Origin: Streptacidiphilus neutrinimicus
GTDB lineage: Bacteria > Actinomycetota > Actinomycetes > Streptomycetales > Streptomycetaceae
DNA: 64,000 nt
Reading direction: 5' to 3'
Assembly: GCF_000787815.1 (NCBI RefSeq)
Contig: NZ_BBPO01000006.1
Location: 78,719-142,718, forward strand
The notes under the pieces were generated by a model. It did no database searches and had not been told where the DNA came from. It saw only the letters and a list, made by a program, of their open reading frames with translations. The translations under genes were made by a program, and so were the position numbers. Positions 45,812 to 54,788 of the stretch are shown piece by piece (positions within the stretch are counted from its first letter, which is position 1; each line of letters starts with the position of its first letter).

Positions 45812-46264
45812 GTGCAGGTTCAGGCACAGGTGCTTCAAGTGCAGACGGCGGTCCAGGCCGACCCGGCCGAGGTCGGCCGGGCCCGCCGCTGGGCCCGCAG
45901 CCGGCTCACCGGCTGCGGCATCGACCTCGACGAGTCCCTCGCCGACACCCTGGTGCTCGTCGTGTCCGAGCTGGTGACCAACGCCGTCGTGCACACCGGC
46001 GCACCCGCCGTGCTGCGGCTCGTCTTCCCGGTCGGCCAGGGCGCGGAGCGGCGCCCGGTGCGCGTGGAGGTCACCGACGCGAGCGAGGCGCCGCCCGCGC
46101 AGCGCGTCGCCCCGTCCGAGGCGACGGGCGGCCGCGGCCTGGAGCTTGTGAGCGTGCTGACGGACCGCTGGGGCTGGTGCCCCGACGGCAGCGGCAAACG
46201 CGTCTGGTGCGAGCTCGTCCCGGAGGAGCAGCCCGCCGCCGCCCCCGCCGCTGCGGTCGGCTGA
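45812..46264 (+). CDS. HATPase-type anti-sigma factor / serine kinase (RsbW-like)
   Basis: This 150-aa GHKL ATPase has N box LVVSELVTNAVVHTG, G1 box VEVTDASEAPP and G2-like GGRGLELVSVLTDRWGW. Streptomyces has many such RsbW/SpoIIAB-like proteins that bind sigma factors or phosphorylate STAS antagonists. GTG 45812 follows the small frame by 3 bases. It interrupts the catabolic island and has no visible link to it. Confidence 0.82.
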   Translation: MQVQAQVLQVQTAVQADPAEVGRARRWARSRLTGCGIDLDESLADTLVLVVSELVTNAVVHTGAPAVLRLVFPVGQGAERRPVRVEVTDASEAPPAQRVAPSEATGGRGLELVSVLTDRWGWCPDGSGKRVWCELVPEEQPAAAPAAAVG

Positions 46265-46297
46265 CGGGGACGGCCGGCGGGGACGGCCGAGGGGGAC

Positions 46298-46326
46298 GGC
46301 CGACGGCCGACGGTCGGCCGTCGGCC
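46298..46326. terminator. 29-bp perfect palindrome, likely terminator
   Basis: Fourteen-base arms (46298-46311 and 46313-46326, repeating the unit cgacggc) are exact reverse complements around base 46312. It lies 34 bases after the HATPase stop. Adjacent gggacggccg units suggest local slippage. Confidence 0.6.
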
Positions 46327-46366
46327 CGGGCGGTTGATCGCCGGGCTCCCCGGGAAGGCCTTCCGC

Positions 46367-47404
46367 ATGAACGTTTCGTCCGTGACGGCGTGGGACGCCG
46401 CTGGCACGGCTCGCGCCCTGGAGGGCGCGATCGACCTCGAATGGGCCGAGGACGGGTCCTGGTGCGTGCCGTGGCGGCTCCCCGTCGCGGATCTGGAGCT
46501 CCACCACCGCGATCTGGTGCTGGCCGCGATGTCTCCGAGCGGCGTGCGGCTGCGGCTGCGGACGGCCTCCAGGCGGCTGCTGCTGGACGCCGAGTCGGTG
46601 CGGCTGCCGGGCGGCCCGGTCTTCGAGGCCTGGTGCGACCTCGCCGTCGACGGCGAGGTCGTGCGGTCCACCGCCCTCGGCGTCGCGGGCGTCGTCTTCA
46701 GCGGTCTGCCGCCGGGCACGAAGGACGTCGAGATCGCCCTGCCGATCTGCTCCGCGGTCCGGCTGCGCGGCGTGCGCGCGCTCGACGGGGAGGCGCTGCA
46801 CCCGCTGCCGGACGACCGGCCGCGCTGGACCGTCTACGGGAGCAGTATCAGCCACGGCTACCAGGCCACCCCGACGCAGACCTGGCCGGCCACCGCCGCA
46901 AGCCTGTTGGGCCGCAACCTCACCAACCTCGGCTACGGCGGCGCGTGCCTGCTCGACCCGCTGGTCGGGCGAATGCTGGCAAATCACTCCGCGGAATTCA
47001 TAACGCTCGAACTCGGTATCAATGTCTACAACTCGGCTGCGCTGCGGGAACGGACCTTTCTGCCCGCCGTGCACGGCCTGTTGGCCGAAATTCGCTCCCG
47101 GCAGCCCCGGGTGCCGGTGACCGTTCTCGGTCCGGTGTTCGGCGGAGCGCGGGAGTCCGAACTGGCGGACGGAATGTCCGAGGCCTTCGGCGACCTGACG
47201 CTCGACGGTCTGCGGGAGCGCCTGCACGACGCCGTCCAACTCCACCGCAAGCGCGGTGACACGGCGCTGACCTGGCTTGACGGCCGTGAGCTCTGTTCCG
47301 CGGCAGACGCCGCGCGTGGCGTGCTGCCGGACGGTCTGCACCCGGACGCGGCCCACCAGCAGGAGATGGGCCGGCGCTATGCGGAGATCGACTTCTCCGG
47401 CTGA
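46367..47404 (+). CDS. SGNH/GDSL-family hydrolase
   Basis: This is a 345-aa protein. ATG 46367 is 8 bases after GGGAAGG. An N-terminal beta-sandwich-like domain (about 1-155) precedes the SGNH domain: block I Ser in TVYGSSISHGYQA, Gly in NLGYGGACLLDP, block III in LELGINVYN and the Asp/His pair in LPDGLHPDAAHQQEMG. It should hydrolyse esters, perhaps carbohydrate esters, in the cytoplasm as no signal peptide is visible. Codon usage turns less GC-rich around 46970-47060. Confidence 0.8.
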   Translation: MNVSSVTAWDAAGTARALEGAIDLEWAEDGSWCVPWRLPVADLELHHRDLVLAAMSPSGVRLRLRTASRRLLLDAESVRLPGGPVFEAWCDLAVDGEVVRSTALGVAGVVFSGLPPGTKDVEIALPICSAVRLRGVRALDGEALHPLPDDRPRWTVYGSSISHGYQATPTQTWPATAASLLGRNLTNLGYGGACLLDPLVGRMLANHSAEFITLELGINVYNSAALRERTFLPAVHGLLAEIRSRQPRVPVTVLGPVFGGARESELADGMSEAFGDLTLDGLRERLHDAVQLHRKRGDTALTWLDGRELCSAADAARGVLPDGLHPDAAHQQEMGRRYAEIDFSG

Positions 47405-47807
47405 CGCGGCTTGACGCCGACTCGGGTCGCGAACAGATGAAGTCTCAAACAGTACGCAACCAATCCGAATTCCGGACAAGCCATTGACGTGACGTGTCCG
47501 CCTGATCACGCTTGGATTCAGCGATTCGTTGCGAGGGGACGCCAAGGGTGCGCCCGGCCTTCACGCTGTCCGCTTCCTTGGCGAGTGCGAATCGCGTCGG
47601 CGCTTGTTCAGGGCACGTTGGCGCCGACGGGGGCACCCCCGGCCTCGGGTTCGGGGGCTGGTGGCGGGGCGCCGTGACGCGTGGAGTCATCCGCGCACGG
47701 CGTCCCGCCATCCGATTGCCCGTTCGTGACCGCTTCGTGTCGCTGTCCGGCCGTGTTGGCGCACCGCGTCGCCGCACCGGGTTGCCGCACCGCGTCGCCG
47801 GGCCGCG
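47405..47807. other. Convergent intergenic gap, 403 bp
   Basis: Bases 47405-47530 are AT-rich for this genome (acagtacgcaaccaatccga) and may hold a promoter or a remnant. From 47761 a degenerate repeat gcaccgcgtcgcc / gcaccgggttgcc / gcaccgcgtcgcc occurs before the cyclase stop. No frame here has convincing codon bias or motifs, and I see no strong hairpin. Confidence 0.45.
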
Positions 47808-48743
47808 CTACTTGACCGCGATCGGCGCCACCGGCGCCCCCACGCCGCCGACGAAGGGCTCGGGCGGGGCCGACAGCAGGAAGGTGTGGACGCCGTCCGC
47901 CGCGCAGTCGGCGGCCAGGGCCTCCAGGTTCCAGTTCTGGCCCTGCATCATCCCCATCTCCACCAGATCCAGTGCGTGGACGGGCAGGTAGAGACCGTCG
48001 ACCTCGGGCGGGAAGGTCTCGAACGTCAGCGTGTCGTTGGCGACCGCCGCGACGTCGCGCGCGTGGAACCACGCCGGACAGCGCAGACCCAGGCCGGGGG
48101 AGGGGAAGGCGTAGGCCTCGCGGTCCCCGCCCAGGTAGAACTGCATCTGACCGGTGCGGATCAGCACCACGTCCCCGGCCCGGACGGTCGTGCCGGCCAG
48201 GGCCTCGGCGGCGTCCAGGTCCTCGGGGCTGACGACGTGGTCGCCCGGCAGCCGCCCGACCCCGTGCGCGCGGGCCACGTCGAGCAGCACGCCGCGGGTG
48301 ACCAGCGGGCCGGCCTTCTCGATGCCGGAGCGGGTCGCGCCCTCCTGGGCGTTGATGCTGTCGGCCGGGCGGTTGTTGTAGATCCGGCCGCCGTGGCTGA
48401 CGTGCCCGAGGCCGTCCCAGTGCGTGGCCGCCTGCAGGCCGAGCATGGCGACGTCGTCGCTGGTGGCGATGGTGCCGGGCCCGAACATCTCGAAGTTCAG
48501 CGCCACCATGGTGTGCAGTGGGTTGACCCGGCCCGGGATCATGCCCGTCTGCACGCCCTGCTGCCGCAGCGGCAGGGCCAGGTCGAAGCGTCTGCCGGTG
48601 CGGACGCACGCCGCCGCGGCGCGGACCACCTCCGGGGTGATCAGGTTGAGCGTCCCGATCTCGTCGTCGGCGCCCCAGCGTCCCCAGTTGTTGACGCGCT
48701 TGGCGATGTCGCGGAACTCGTCGAACTCGGCCGGTGCGGGCAC
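47808..48743 (-). CDS. Cyclase-family metal hydrolase (kynurenine formamidase-like)
   Basis: This 311-aa protein of the cyclase family has the metal-binding HWDGLGHVSHGG (variant of HxGTHxD) after LGLQAAT, IEKAGPLVTRGVLLDVA and a late GQNWNLEAL. Family members hydrolyse amide or lactone bonds, such as formylkynurenine, or act in ring opening. It begins with GTG 48743 and is divergent from the SDR operon with the strongest operator between them. Confidence 0.83.
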   Translation of the reverse strand: MPAPAEFDEFRDIAKRVNNWGRWGADDEIGTLNLITPEVVRAAAACVRTGRRFDLALPLRQQGVQTGMIPGRVNPLHTMVALNFEMFGPGTIATSDDVAMLGLQAATHWDGLGHVSHGGRIYNNRPADSINAQEGATRSGIEKAGPLVTRGVLLDVARAHGVGRLPGDHVVSPEDLDAAEALAGTTVRAGDVVLIRTGQMQFYLGGDREAYAFPSPGLGLRCPAWFHARDVAAVANDTLTFETFPPEVDGLYLPVHALDLVEMGMMQGQNWNLEALAADCAADGVHTFLLSAPPEPFVGGVGAPVAPIAVK

Positions 48744-48781
48744 GGTCCCTCGCCTCCTCTTCCCCTGGGAGTTCCCATCGG

Positions 48782-48810
48782 CAAGAATCTAACGGTCCGT
48801 CAGATTCTTG
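48782..48810. promoter_or_regulatory. Shared palindromic operator, site 2 (29 bp)
   Basis: Arms of 14 bases (48782-48795 and 48797-48810; inner part aatctaacggtccgtcagatt is split around 48796) match at 13 of 14 positions. It lies directly before the SDR ribosome site (aggagggg, 48811-48818) and 38 bases from the cyclase start, so one bound dimer could block both units. Confidence 0.85.
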
Positions 48811-48824
48811 AGGAGGGGTACGGC

Positions 48825-49733
48825 GTGGCTGAGTTCCTGCGCGGCAAGGTGGTCGCGGTGACCGGCGCCGGACGCGGCATCGGGCGCGCGGTGGCGCTCG
48901 CCTGCGCCGCCGAGGGCGCCGCCGTCGTGGTCAACGACTACGGCGTCGGCATCGACGGATCCGCCCCGGCCGGCGAGGTCGCCGACGAGGTGGTCAAGGA
49001 GATCGAGGCCGCCGGCGGCCGGGCGGCGGCCGTCGCCGACGACATCGCCACCATGGCGGGCGGCGAACGCGTCGTGCGCACCGCTGTGGAGGCCTTCGGA
49101 CGGCTGGACGGCGTCGTCTGCGTCGCCGGCATCCTGCGCGAGCGGATGCTGTTCAACATGTCCGAGGAGGAGTGGGACCCGGTCATCGCCACCCACCTCA
49201 AGGGCACCTTCACCGTCTTCCGCGCCGCCTCCGCGCTGATGCGCAAGCAGGGCGGCGGCAGCCTCATCGGCTTCACCAGCGGAAACCACCAGGGCTCGGT
49301 CAGCCAGGCCAACTACAGCGCCGCCAAGGGCGGCATCATCTCCCTGGTCCGCAGCGCGGCCCTCGGCCTCAACAAGTACGGCGTCACCGCCAACTGCGTC
49401 GCCCCCGTCGCCCGCACCCGTATGTCGGCGAACGTCCCGATGGAGCTGAAGGAGATCGGCGAGCCGGAGGACGTGGCCGCGCTCGTGGTCTACCTGCTCT
49501 CCGACGCCGCGCGCGAGGTCACCGGGCAGGTCTACACCGTCGCCGGGCCGAAGATCGCCGTCTGGGCCCAGCCGCGTGAACTGCGGGCCATGTACGCCGC
49601 GTCGGGCTCCTGGACGCCGGAGCGCATCGCGGACTTCCTGCCCGGCACGGTCGGCGTGGACCCGATGCCGATGCTCCAGCAACTGGAGGCCATGGCGAAG
49701 GCGGCCGCCGCGAAGGAGCGTCCCCATGCGTAG
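48825..49733 (+). CDS. Short-chain dehydrogenase/reductase, 3-hydroxyacyl-CoA dehydrogenase type
   Basis: This 302-aa SDR starts at GTG 48825, 6 bases after AGGAGGGG. The NAD(P) motif is VTGAGRGIG and the catalytic Tyr-Lys is in QANYSAAKGG; VVNDYGVGIDGSAPAGEVADEVVKEIEAAGG is the signature of the multifunctional-enzyme-type 3-hydroxyacyl-CoA dehydrogenases. An additional C-terminal 60-residue tail (RELRAMYAASGSWTPERIADFLPG) is also family-like. It probably oxidises a 3-hydroxyacyl-CoA in the island pathway. Confidence 0.86.
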   Translation: MAEFLRGKVVAVTGAGRGIGRAVALACAAEGAAVVVNDYGVGIDGSAPAGEVADEVVKEIEAAGGRAAAVADDIATMAGGERVVRTAVEAFGRLDGVVCVAGILRERMLFNMSEEEWDPVIATHLKGTFTVFRAASALMRKQGGGSLIGFTSGNHQGSVSQANYSAAKGGIISLVRSAALGLNKYGVTANCVAPVARTRMSANVPMELKEIGEPEDVAALVVYLLSDAAREVTGQVYTVAGPKIAVWAQPRELRAMYAASGSWTPERIADFLPGTVGVDPMPMLQQLEAMAKAAAAKERPHA

Positions 49734-49751
49734 AGCGCGGGGAGGGCGGTG

Positions 49752-50936
49752 ATGGACTTCGGCTTCGACGCGGCGGACCAGGAGTTCCGCGGGCGGGCAC
49801 GCCGCTGGCTCGACGAACGGCTGGGCCCCGGCGGGGCCTTCGCTGACCTCCGCGGCGTCAAGGCGCCCGAGGACGCCGAGCGGCGCCGGGCCTGGGAGCG
49901 CGAGCTGGGCGCGGGCGGCTGGATCGGCCTCGGCTGGCCCGAGTCCAGCCTGACCCGGCAGGTCGTCTGGTTCGAGGAGTACGCGCGGGCCGAGGCCCCC
50001 GACCCGCTCGGCATCGTCGGCGAGCAACTGCTCGCCCCGACCCTGCTGTTGCACGGGACGGCAGCCCAGCGCGCGCGCTACCTGCCCGGCATCGCCGCCG
50101 GAACGGAGATCTGGTGCCAGGGCTACAGCGAACCCGACGCCGGCTCCGACCTCGCGAACCTCCGCACGGCCGCCGAGCCGGCGGCCGAAGGCGCCGGCGA
50201 CGGCGACGGTGCCGGCGCCACGTGGTGGGTCAGCGGGCAGAAGACCTGGACCTCCCTGTCCCAGTGGGCCGACTGGTGCTTCGTCCTGGCCCGCACCGAG
50301 CCCGGCTCGCGGCGTCACGCCGGGCTCAGCGTGCTGCTGGTGCCGATGCACCAGGAGCCGGGCCGGATCGAGGTCCGCCCGATCCGGCAGCTGAACGGTG
50401 TCAGCGAGTTCAGCGAGGTCTTCTTCGACCGGGCGCGGGCCGTCGACGTCCTCGGCCCGGTCGGCGAGGGCTGGCGGGTCGCCATGACCCTGCTCTCCTT
50501 CGAGCGCGGCGCGGGCATGCTGGGCCGCCAGATCGGCTACCAGCGCGAACTCGACGCCGTCCTGCGGGCGGCGGCGAACTCGGGCGCGGACCGCGACCCC
50601 GTCCTGCGGGAGGCGCTGACGCGCCAGTGGGCGGACCTGTGGGTGATGCGCGCCAACGCCCTCCGCACGCTGGGCCGGGCGGAGCCCGGCACGGCGGCGG
50701 TGGCGAAGCTGGTGTGGGGCAACTGGCACCAACGGCTCGGGGAGCTGGCGCTCCAGGTCCAGGGCCTCCCAGGCGCGTTCGCCGACGGGCGCGCCCACGA
50801 CCCGGACGCGTACCCGCTCACCCCGGCCCAGCACACGCTGCTCTTCTCCCGCGCGGACACCATCTACGGCGGCAGCGACCAGATCCAACGCGACATCATC
50901 AGCGAAAGAGTCCTCGGGCTCCCCCGGACGACCTAG
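49752..50936 (+). CDS. Acyl-CoA dehydrogenase
   Basis: This 394-aa ACAD starts at ATG 49752, 5 bases after GGGGAGGG; the adjacent GTG 49749 is alternative. Motifs: WCQGYSEPDAGSDLANLRTAA, WWVSGQKTWTSLSQWADWC, FERGAGMLGRQIGYQREL and TIYGGSDQIQRDIISERVLGLP. An extra Gly/Ala/Asp-rich stretch (AAEPAAEGAGDGDGAGA) lies between FAD-binding strands. It forms an operon with the SDR 18 bases upstream. It desaturates the pathway acyl-CoA. Confidence 0.87.
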   Translation: MDFGFDAADQEFRGRARRWLDERLGPGGAFADLRGVKAPEDAERRRAWERELGAGGWIGLGWPESSLTRQVVWFEEYARAEAPDPLGIVGEQLLAPTLLLHGTAAQRARYLPGIAAGTEIWCQGYSEPDAGSDLANLRTAAEPAAEGAGDGDGAGATWWVSGQKTWTSLSQWADWCFVLARTEPGSRRHAGLSVLLVPMHQEPGRIEVRPIRQLNGVSEFSEVFFDRARAVDVLGPVGEGWRVAMTLLSFERGAGMLGRQIGYQRELDAVLRAAANSGADRDPVLREALTRQWADLWVMRANALRTLGRAEPGTAAVAKLVWGNWHQRLGELALQVQGLPGAFADGRAHDPDAYPLTPAQHTLLFSRADTIYGGSDQIQRDIISERVLGLPRTT

Positions 50937-51036
50937 GGGCGCGGGAACTGCGCGACAAGCCACCCACGTAGGGAGAGCGCCGAACGCGCAGGGCCATCCG
51001 CACCGGGTGGTTCCTCGCGCAGTTCCTCGCGCCCCT
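50935..51036. repeat. Dispersed palindromic intergenic element, most complete copy
   Basis: Outer arms of about 31 bases (aggggcgcgggaactgcgcg and its inverted partner ending at 51036) pair with few mismatches. The inner core 50978-51001 is the inverse of the 24-bp core at 34049-34072. The element begins within the last two bases of the dehydrogenase stop codon and fills the gap to the aldehyde dehydrogenase gene, so it may attenuate read-through inside the operon. Confidence 0.75.
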
Positions 51037-51067
51037 GAACTCACCGAAGTGAAGGACGTGCGCGTCA

Positions 51068-52555
51068 ATGGCAGAAGCAACCCCGCACCGGCTCTTCATC
51101 GCCAATGAATGGCGCGAGGGTGGAGCCGGTGGCTACCCCGTCATCAACCCCGGCACCGAAGGTCTCGTCGGCCACGCGCCCGAAGCGTCCGCAGCCGACG
51201 TCGCGGACGCCGTCGCCGCCGCGCGGGCCGCGCAGGCGGTGTGGGCGGCGACCGCGCCAGCGAAACGAGCACTGCTCTTGGAGCGGATCGCCGATCTCGT
51301 GATGGAGCACGCGGCCGACTTCGTACCACTGCTCCAAGCCGAGACCGGTGCAACGATCCGTGTCGCCTCGACCATGCAACTGCCCGTCGTCGCCGACCGC
51401 TTCCGGCGGTACGCGCGCGGGGCGCTGGAGCCCACCGTCGAGTCGTTGCCCGCCCACCCGGTCGCGGCCACGCCCCTCGCCGCGGGCGGCCTCACCAACG
51501 CCGCCGCCGCCCGGCGGCCCGTCGGCGTCGTCGGCTGCATCACCTCCTACAACTTCCCCATCGTCAACCTGGCCGGAAAGCTCGCCCCGGCCCTCGCGAT
51601 GGGCAACACCGTCGTCGCCAAGCCCGCCCCGCAGGACCCGCTGGCCTGCCTCAAGCTCGGCGAGATCTTCGTCGAGGCGGGCGCGCCCGCCGGGCTGTTC
51701 AACGTCGTCACCGACTCCGGCGCGGCCGCCGGCGCCGCCCTCGTCGCCTCGCCCGACGTCGACATGATCAGCTTCACCGGCTCGACCGCCGTCGGCCGCC
51801 GCATCGCCAGCGACGGCGGCGCAACCATGAAGCGGCTGCTGATGGAGCTCGGCGGCAAGGGCGCGGCCATCGTCCTGGAGGACGCCGACCTGACCAAGGC
51901 GCTCCCGGCGATCGGCTCCACCTGGGCCTTCCACTCGGGCCAGATCTGCACCGCGCCCACCAGGGCGCTCGTGCACCGCTCCCGCTACGACGAGGTGATC
52001 GCAGGTCTGACCCGCTTCGCCGCGCGGCTGCCCGTCGGGGACCCGCTGCTGGAGACGACGGTCGTCGGTCCGGTCATCTCCGCCGCGCACCGCGACCGCG
52101 TCGAGGGCTACATCACCGGCGCCCTCGCCGAGGGGGCCAGGCTGGTGTTCGGCGGCACCCGCAAGGAGCGCACCCCGGACGCGCCGGAACTGCCCGGCAC
52201 CGGGTTCTTCGTCGCGCCCACGCTGCTCGCGGACGTGACGCCGCGGATGACGATCGCCCGCGAGGAGGTCTTCGGGCCGGTCGTCGTGGTGATCCCGTTC
52301 GGCGACGACGAGGAGGCCCTCGCCATCGCCGACTCCACCGAGTACGGGCTCTACGACTACGTCTTCACCGCCGACACCGCCCGCGCCTACGCGCTCGCCG
52401 CGCGCCTGCGCAGCGGCAACGTCGGCATCAACACCGCGCAGCGCCACCCGGAGACGCCCTTCGGGGGCTTCAAGCAGAGCGGCGTCGGCCGCGACGGCGG
52501 CTCCTACGGCCTGCACGCCTACAGCGAGCAGCAGGCCGTCGTCTGGCAGTCCTGA
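51068..52555 (+). CDS. Aldehyde dehydrogenase (NAD(P)-dependent)
   Basis: This 495-aa ALDH-superfamily enzyme has catalytic Cys in FHSGQICTAPTRALVH and general-base Glu in LMELGGKGAAI, with ITSYNFPIVNLAGKLAPALAMGNTVVAKPAPQDPL (oxyanion Asn and cofactor Lys) and FGGFKQSGVGRDGG at the end. It oxidises an aldehyde to its acid. It precedes an alcohol dehydrogenase by 46 bases; together they would convert an alcohol to the acid taken by the acyl-CoA ligases. Confidence 0.88.
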   Translation: MAEATPHRLFIANEWREGGAGGYPVINPGTEGLVGHAPEASAADVADAVAAARAAQAVWAATAPAKRALLLERIADLVMEHAADFVPLLQAETGATIRVASTMQLPVVADRFRRYARGALEPTVESLPAHPVAATPLAAGGLTNAAAARRPVGVVGCITSYNFPIVNLAGKLAPALAMGNTVVAKPAPQDPLACLKLGEIFVEAGAPAGLFNVVTDSGAAAGAALVASPDVDMISFTGSTAVGRRIASDGGATMKRLLMELGGKGAAIVLEDADLTKALPAIGSTWAFHSGQICTAPTRALVHRSRYDEVIAGLTRFAARLPVGDPLLETTVVGPVISAAHRDRVEGYITGALAEGARLVFGGTRKERTPDAPELPGTGFFVAPTLLADVTPRMTIAREEVFGPVVVVIPFGDDEEALAIADSTEYGLYDYVFTADTARAYALAARLRSGNVGINTAQRHPETPFGGFKQSGVGRDGGSYGLHAYSEQQAVVWQS

Positions 52556-52601
52556 CAGGGAAGCGAGCAGAGCAGAGAAGAGAGAGCGAGGTTCGGGCAG
52601 C

Positions 52602-53675
<1,074 letters not shown>

Positions 53676-53793
53676 GGCCTGTCGCCTCTTTCGGTCGAGG
53701 ACGTGCGATCTGCCTGCGGGACGCGCCGCGCCGCTGCATGATCGGTCTGGACACAGACAGGTCGGGCACACCACAGAGCAGACAGGAACGCGC

Positions 53794-54438
53794 ATGAAGA
53801 TCGCAGTCCTCGGCACGGGCGAGGTCGGCCGCACCCTGGCCACGCGGCTCGCCGGGCTGGACCACCAGGTCACCATGGGTTCGCGGACGGCCGACAACGC
53901 CGCGGCCAAGGAGTGGGCGGAGGGCAACGCCGGCGCCCACGGCACCTTCGCCGACGCGGCGGCCGACGCCGACCTGGTCGTCAACGCGACCGGCGGCCTG
54001 GTCTCCCTGGCCGTGCTCACCGCGGCGGGCGCGGAGAACCTGCGCGGCAAGGTCGTCGTCGACGTCTCCAACGCGCTCGACTTCTCGGAGGGCTTCCCGC
54101 CGAAGATCGTCGCCCCGGACGGCGTCAGCGTCGCCGAGCAGCTGCAGCGCGCCTTTCCGGAGGCCCGGGTGGTGAAGACGCTGAACACCATGAACAACGC
54201 CGTCATGGTCGACCCGAGCCGCGTGCCGGGCCACCACAACGTCTTCCTCAGCGGCGACGACGCGGAGGCGAAGGCCGAGGTGAGCGCGCTGCTCCAGGCC
54301 TTCGGCTGGGCGGACGACCAGATCCTCGACCTCGGCGACCTCACCAGCGCGCGCTCGGTCGAGCAGCTCGTCGGCCTCTGGGTCCGCCTCTACGGCCTGC
54401 TCGGGACGGGGGACTTCAACTTCGCCGTGATGGGGTAG
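53794..54438 (+). CDS. NADPH-dependent F420 reductase-family protein
   Basis: This 214-aa Rossmann protein has the MKIAVLGTGEVGRTLATRLAG N-terminus, NATGG, VVVDVSNALDFS and VKTLNTMNNAVM, typical of the F420H2:NADP oxidoreductase-like family. The GSRT motif after strand 2 suits NADP phosphate binding. It may supply F420H2 or act on another carbonyl. It has its own promoter space (118 bases) and ends just before a 7-bp tandem repeat. Confidence 0.8.
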   Translation: MKIAVLGTGEVGRTLATRLAGLDHQVTMGSRTADNAAAKEWAEGNAGAHGTFADAAADADLVVNATGGLVSLAVLTAAGAENLRGKVVVDVSNALDFSEGFPPKIVAPDGVSVAEQLQRAFPEARVVKTLNTMNNAVMVDPSRVPGHHNVFLSGDDAEAKAEVSALLQAFGWADDQILDLGDLTSARSVEQLVGLWVRLYGLLGTGDFNFAVMG

Positions 54439-54445
54439 CGCCCCC

Positions 54446-54564
54446 GGACGCCGGACGCCGGACGCCGGACGCCGGACGCCGGACGCCGGACGCCGGACGC
54501 CGGTCGCCGGTCGCCGGTCGCCGGTCGCCGGTCGCCGGTCGCCGGTCGCCGGTCGCCGGTCGCC
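54446..54564. repeat. 7-bp VNTR: 8 x GGACGCC then 9 x GGTCGCC
   Basis: Seventeen perfect 7-bp units: eight GGACGCC (54446-54501) followed by nine GGTCGCC (54502-54564). The switch is a single A-to-T change. The array begins 8 bases after the F420-type gene stop, in a convergent gap. Such arrays vary in copy number by slippage. Confidence 0.95.
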
Positions 54565-54730
54565 GCCGGTCGTGGCTGCGCGGGGACCCCGCCCGTGCTG
54601 CGCGTGCCTTCGGTCGCGGACGCCGGACGCCGCCGGTCGTGGCCCCGCGCGGGGCCCGCCCGTGCTGCGCGTGCCTTCGGTCGCGGACGCCGTCGCCGCC
54701 GGTCGTGGCCCCGCGCAGGTTCGGCCGGGC
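54561..54730. repeat. Tandem repeat of about 67 bp, 2.5 copies
   Basis: Copies begin at 54561, 54628 and 54694 with cgccgccggtcgtgg. Each of the first two contains cccgtgctgcgcgtgccttc and ends in ggacgcc or gacgccgtc, the VNTR unit. The third is partial. It fills the rest of the gap to the glxA-type gene and probably arose from the adjacent VNTR. Confidence 0.8.
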
Positions 54731-54788
54731 AGCGCCTGTTGCGCGTCCGCACGGCGGCCGGGAGGGCCGGTGTGCGGACGGCCGGCCG

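Noticed and set aside
47445..47991. Small genes in the gap before the cyclase
   Set aside because: Frames on both strands lack ribosome sites, codon bias and recognisable motifs, and several run into the cyclase gene.
54446..54730. CRISPR array
   Set aside because: The units are 7 bp or 67 bp tandem copies without unique spacers, and no cas genes are present.
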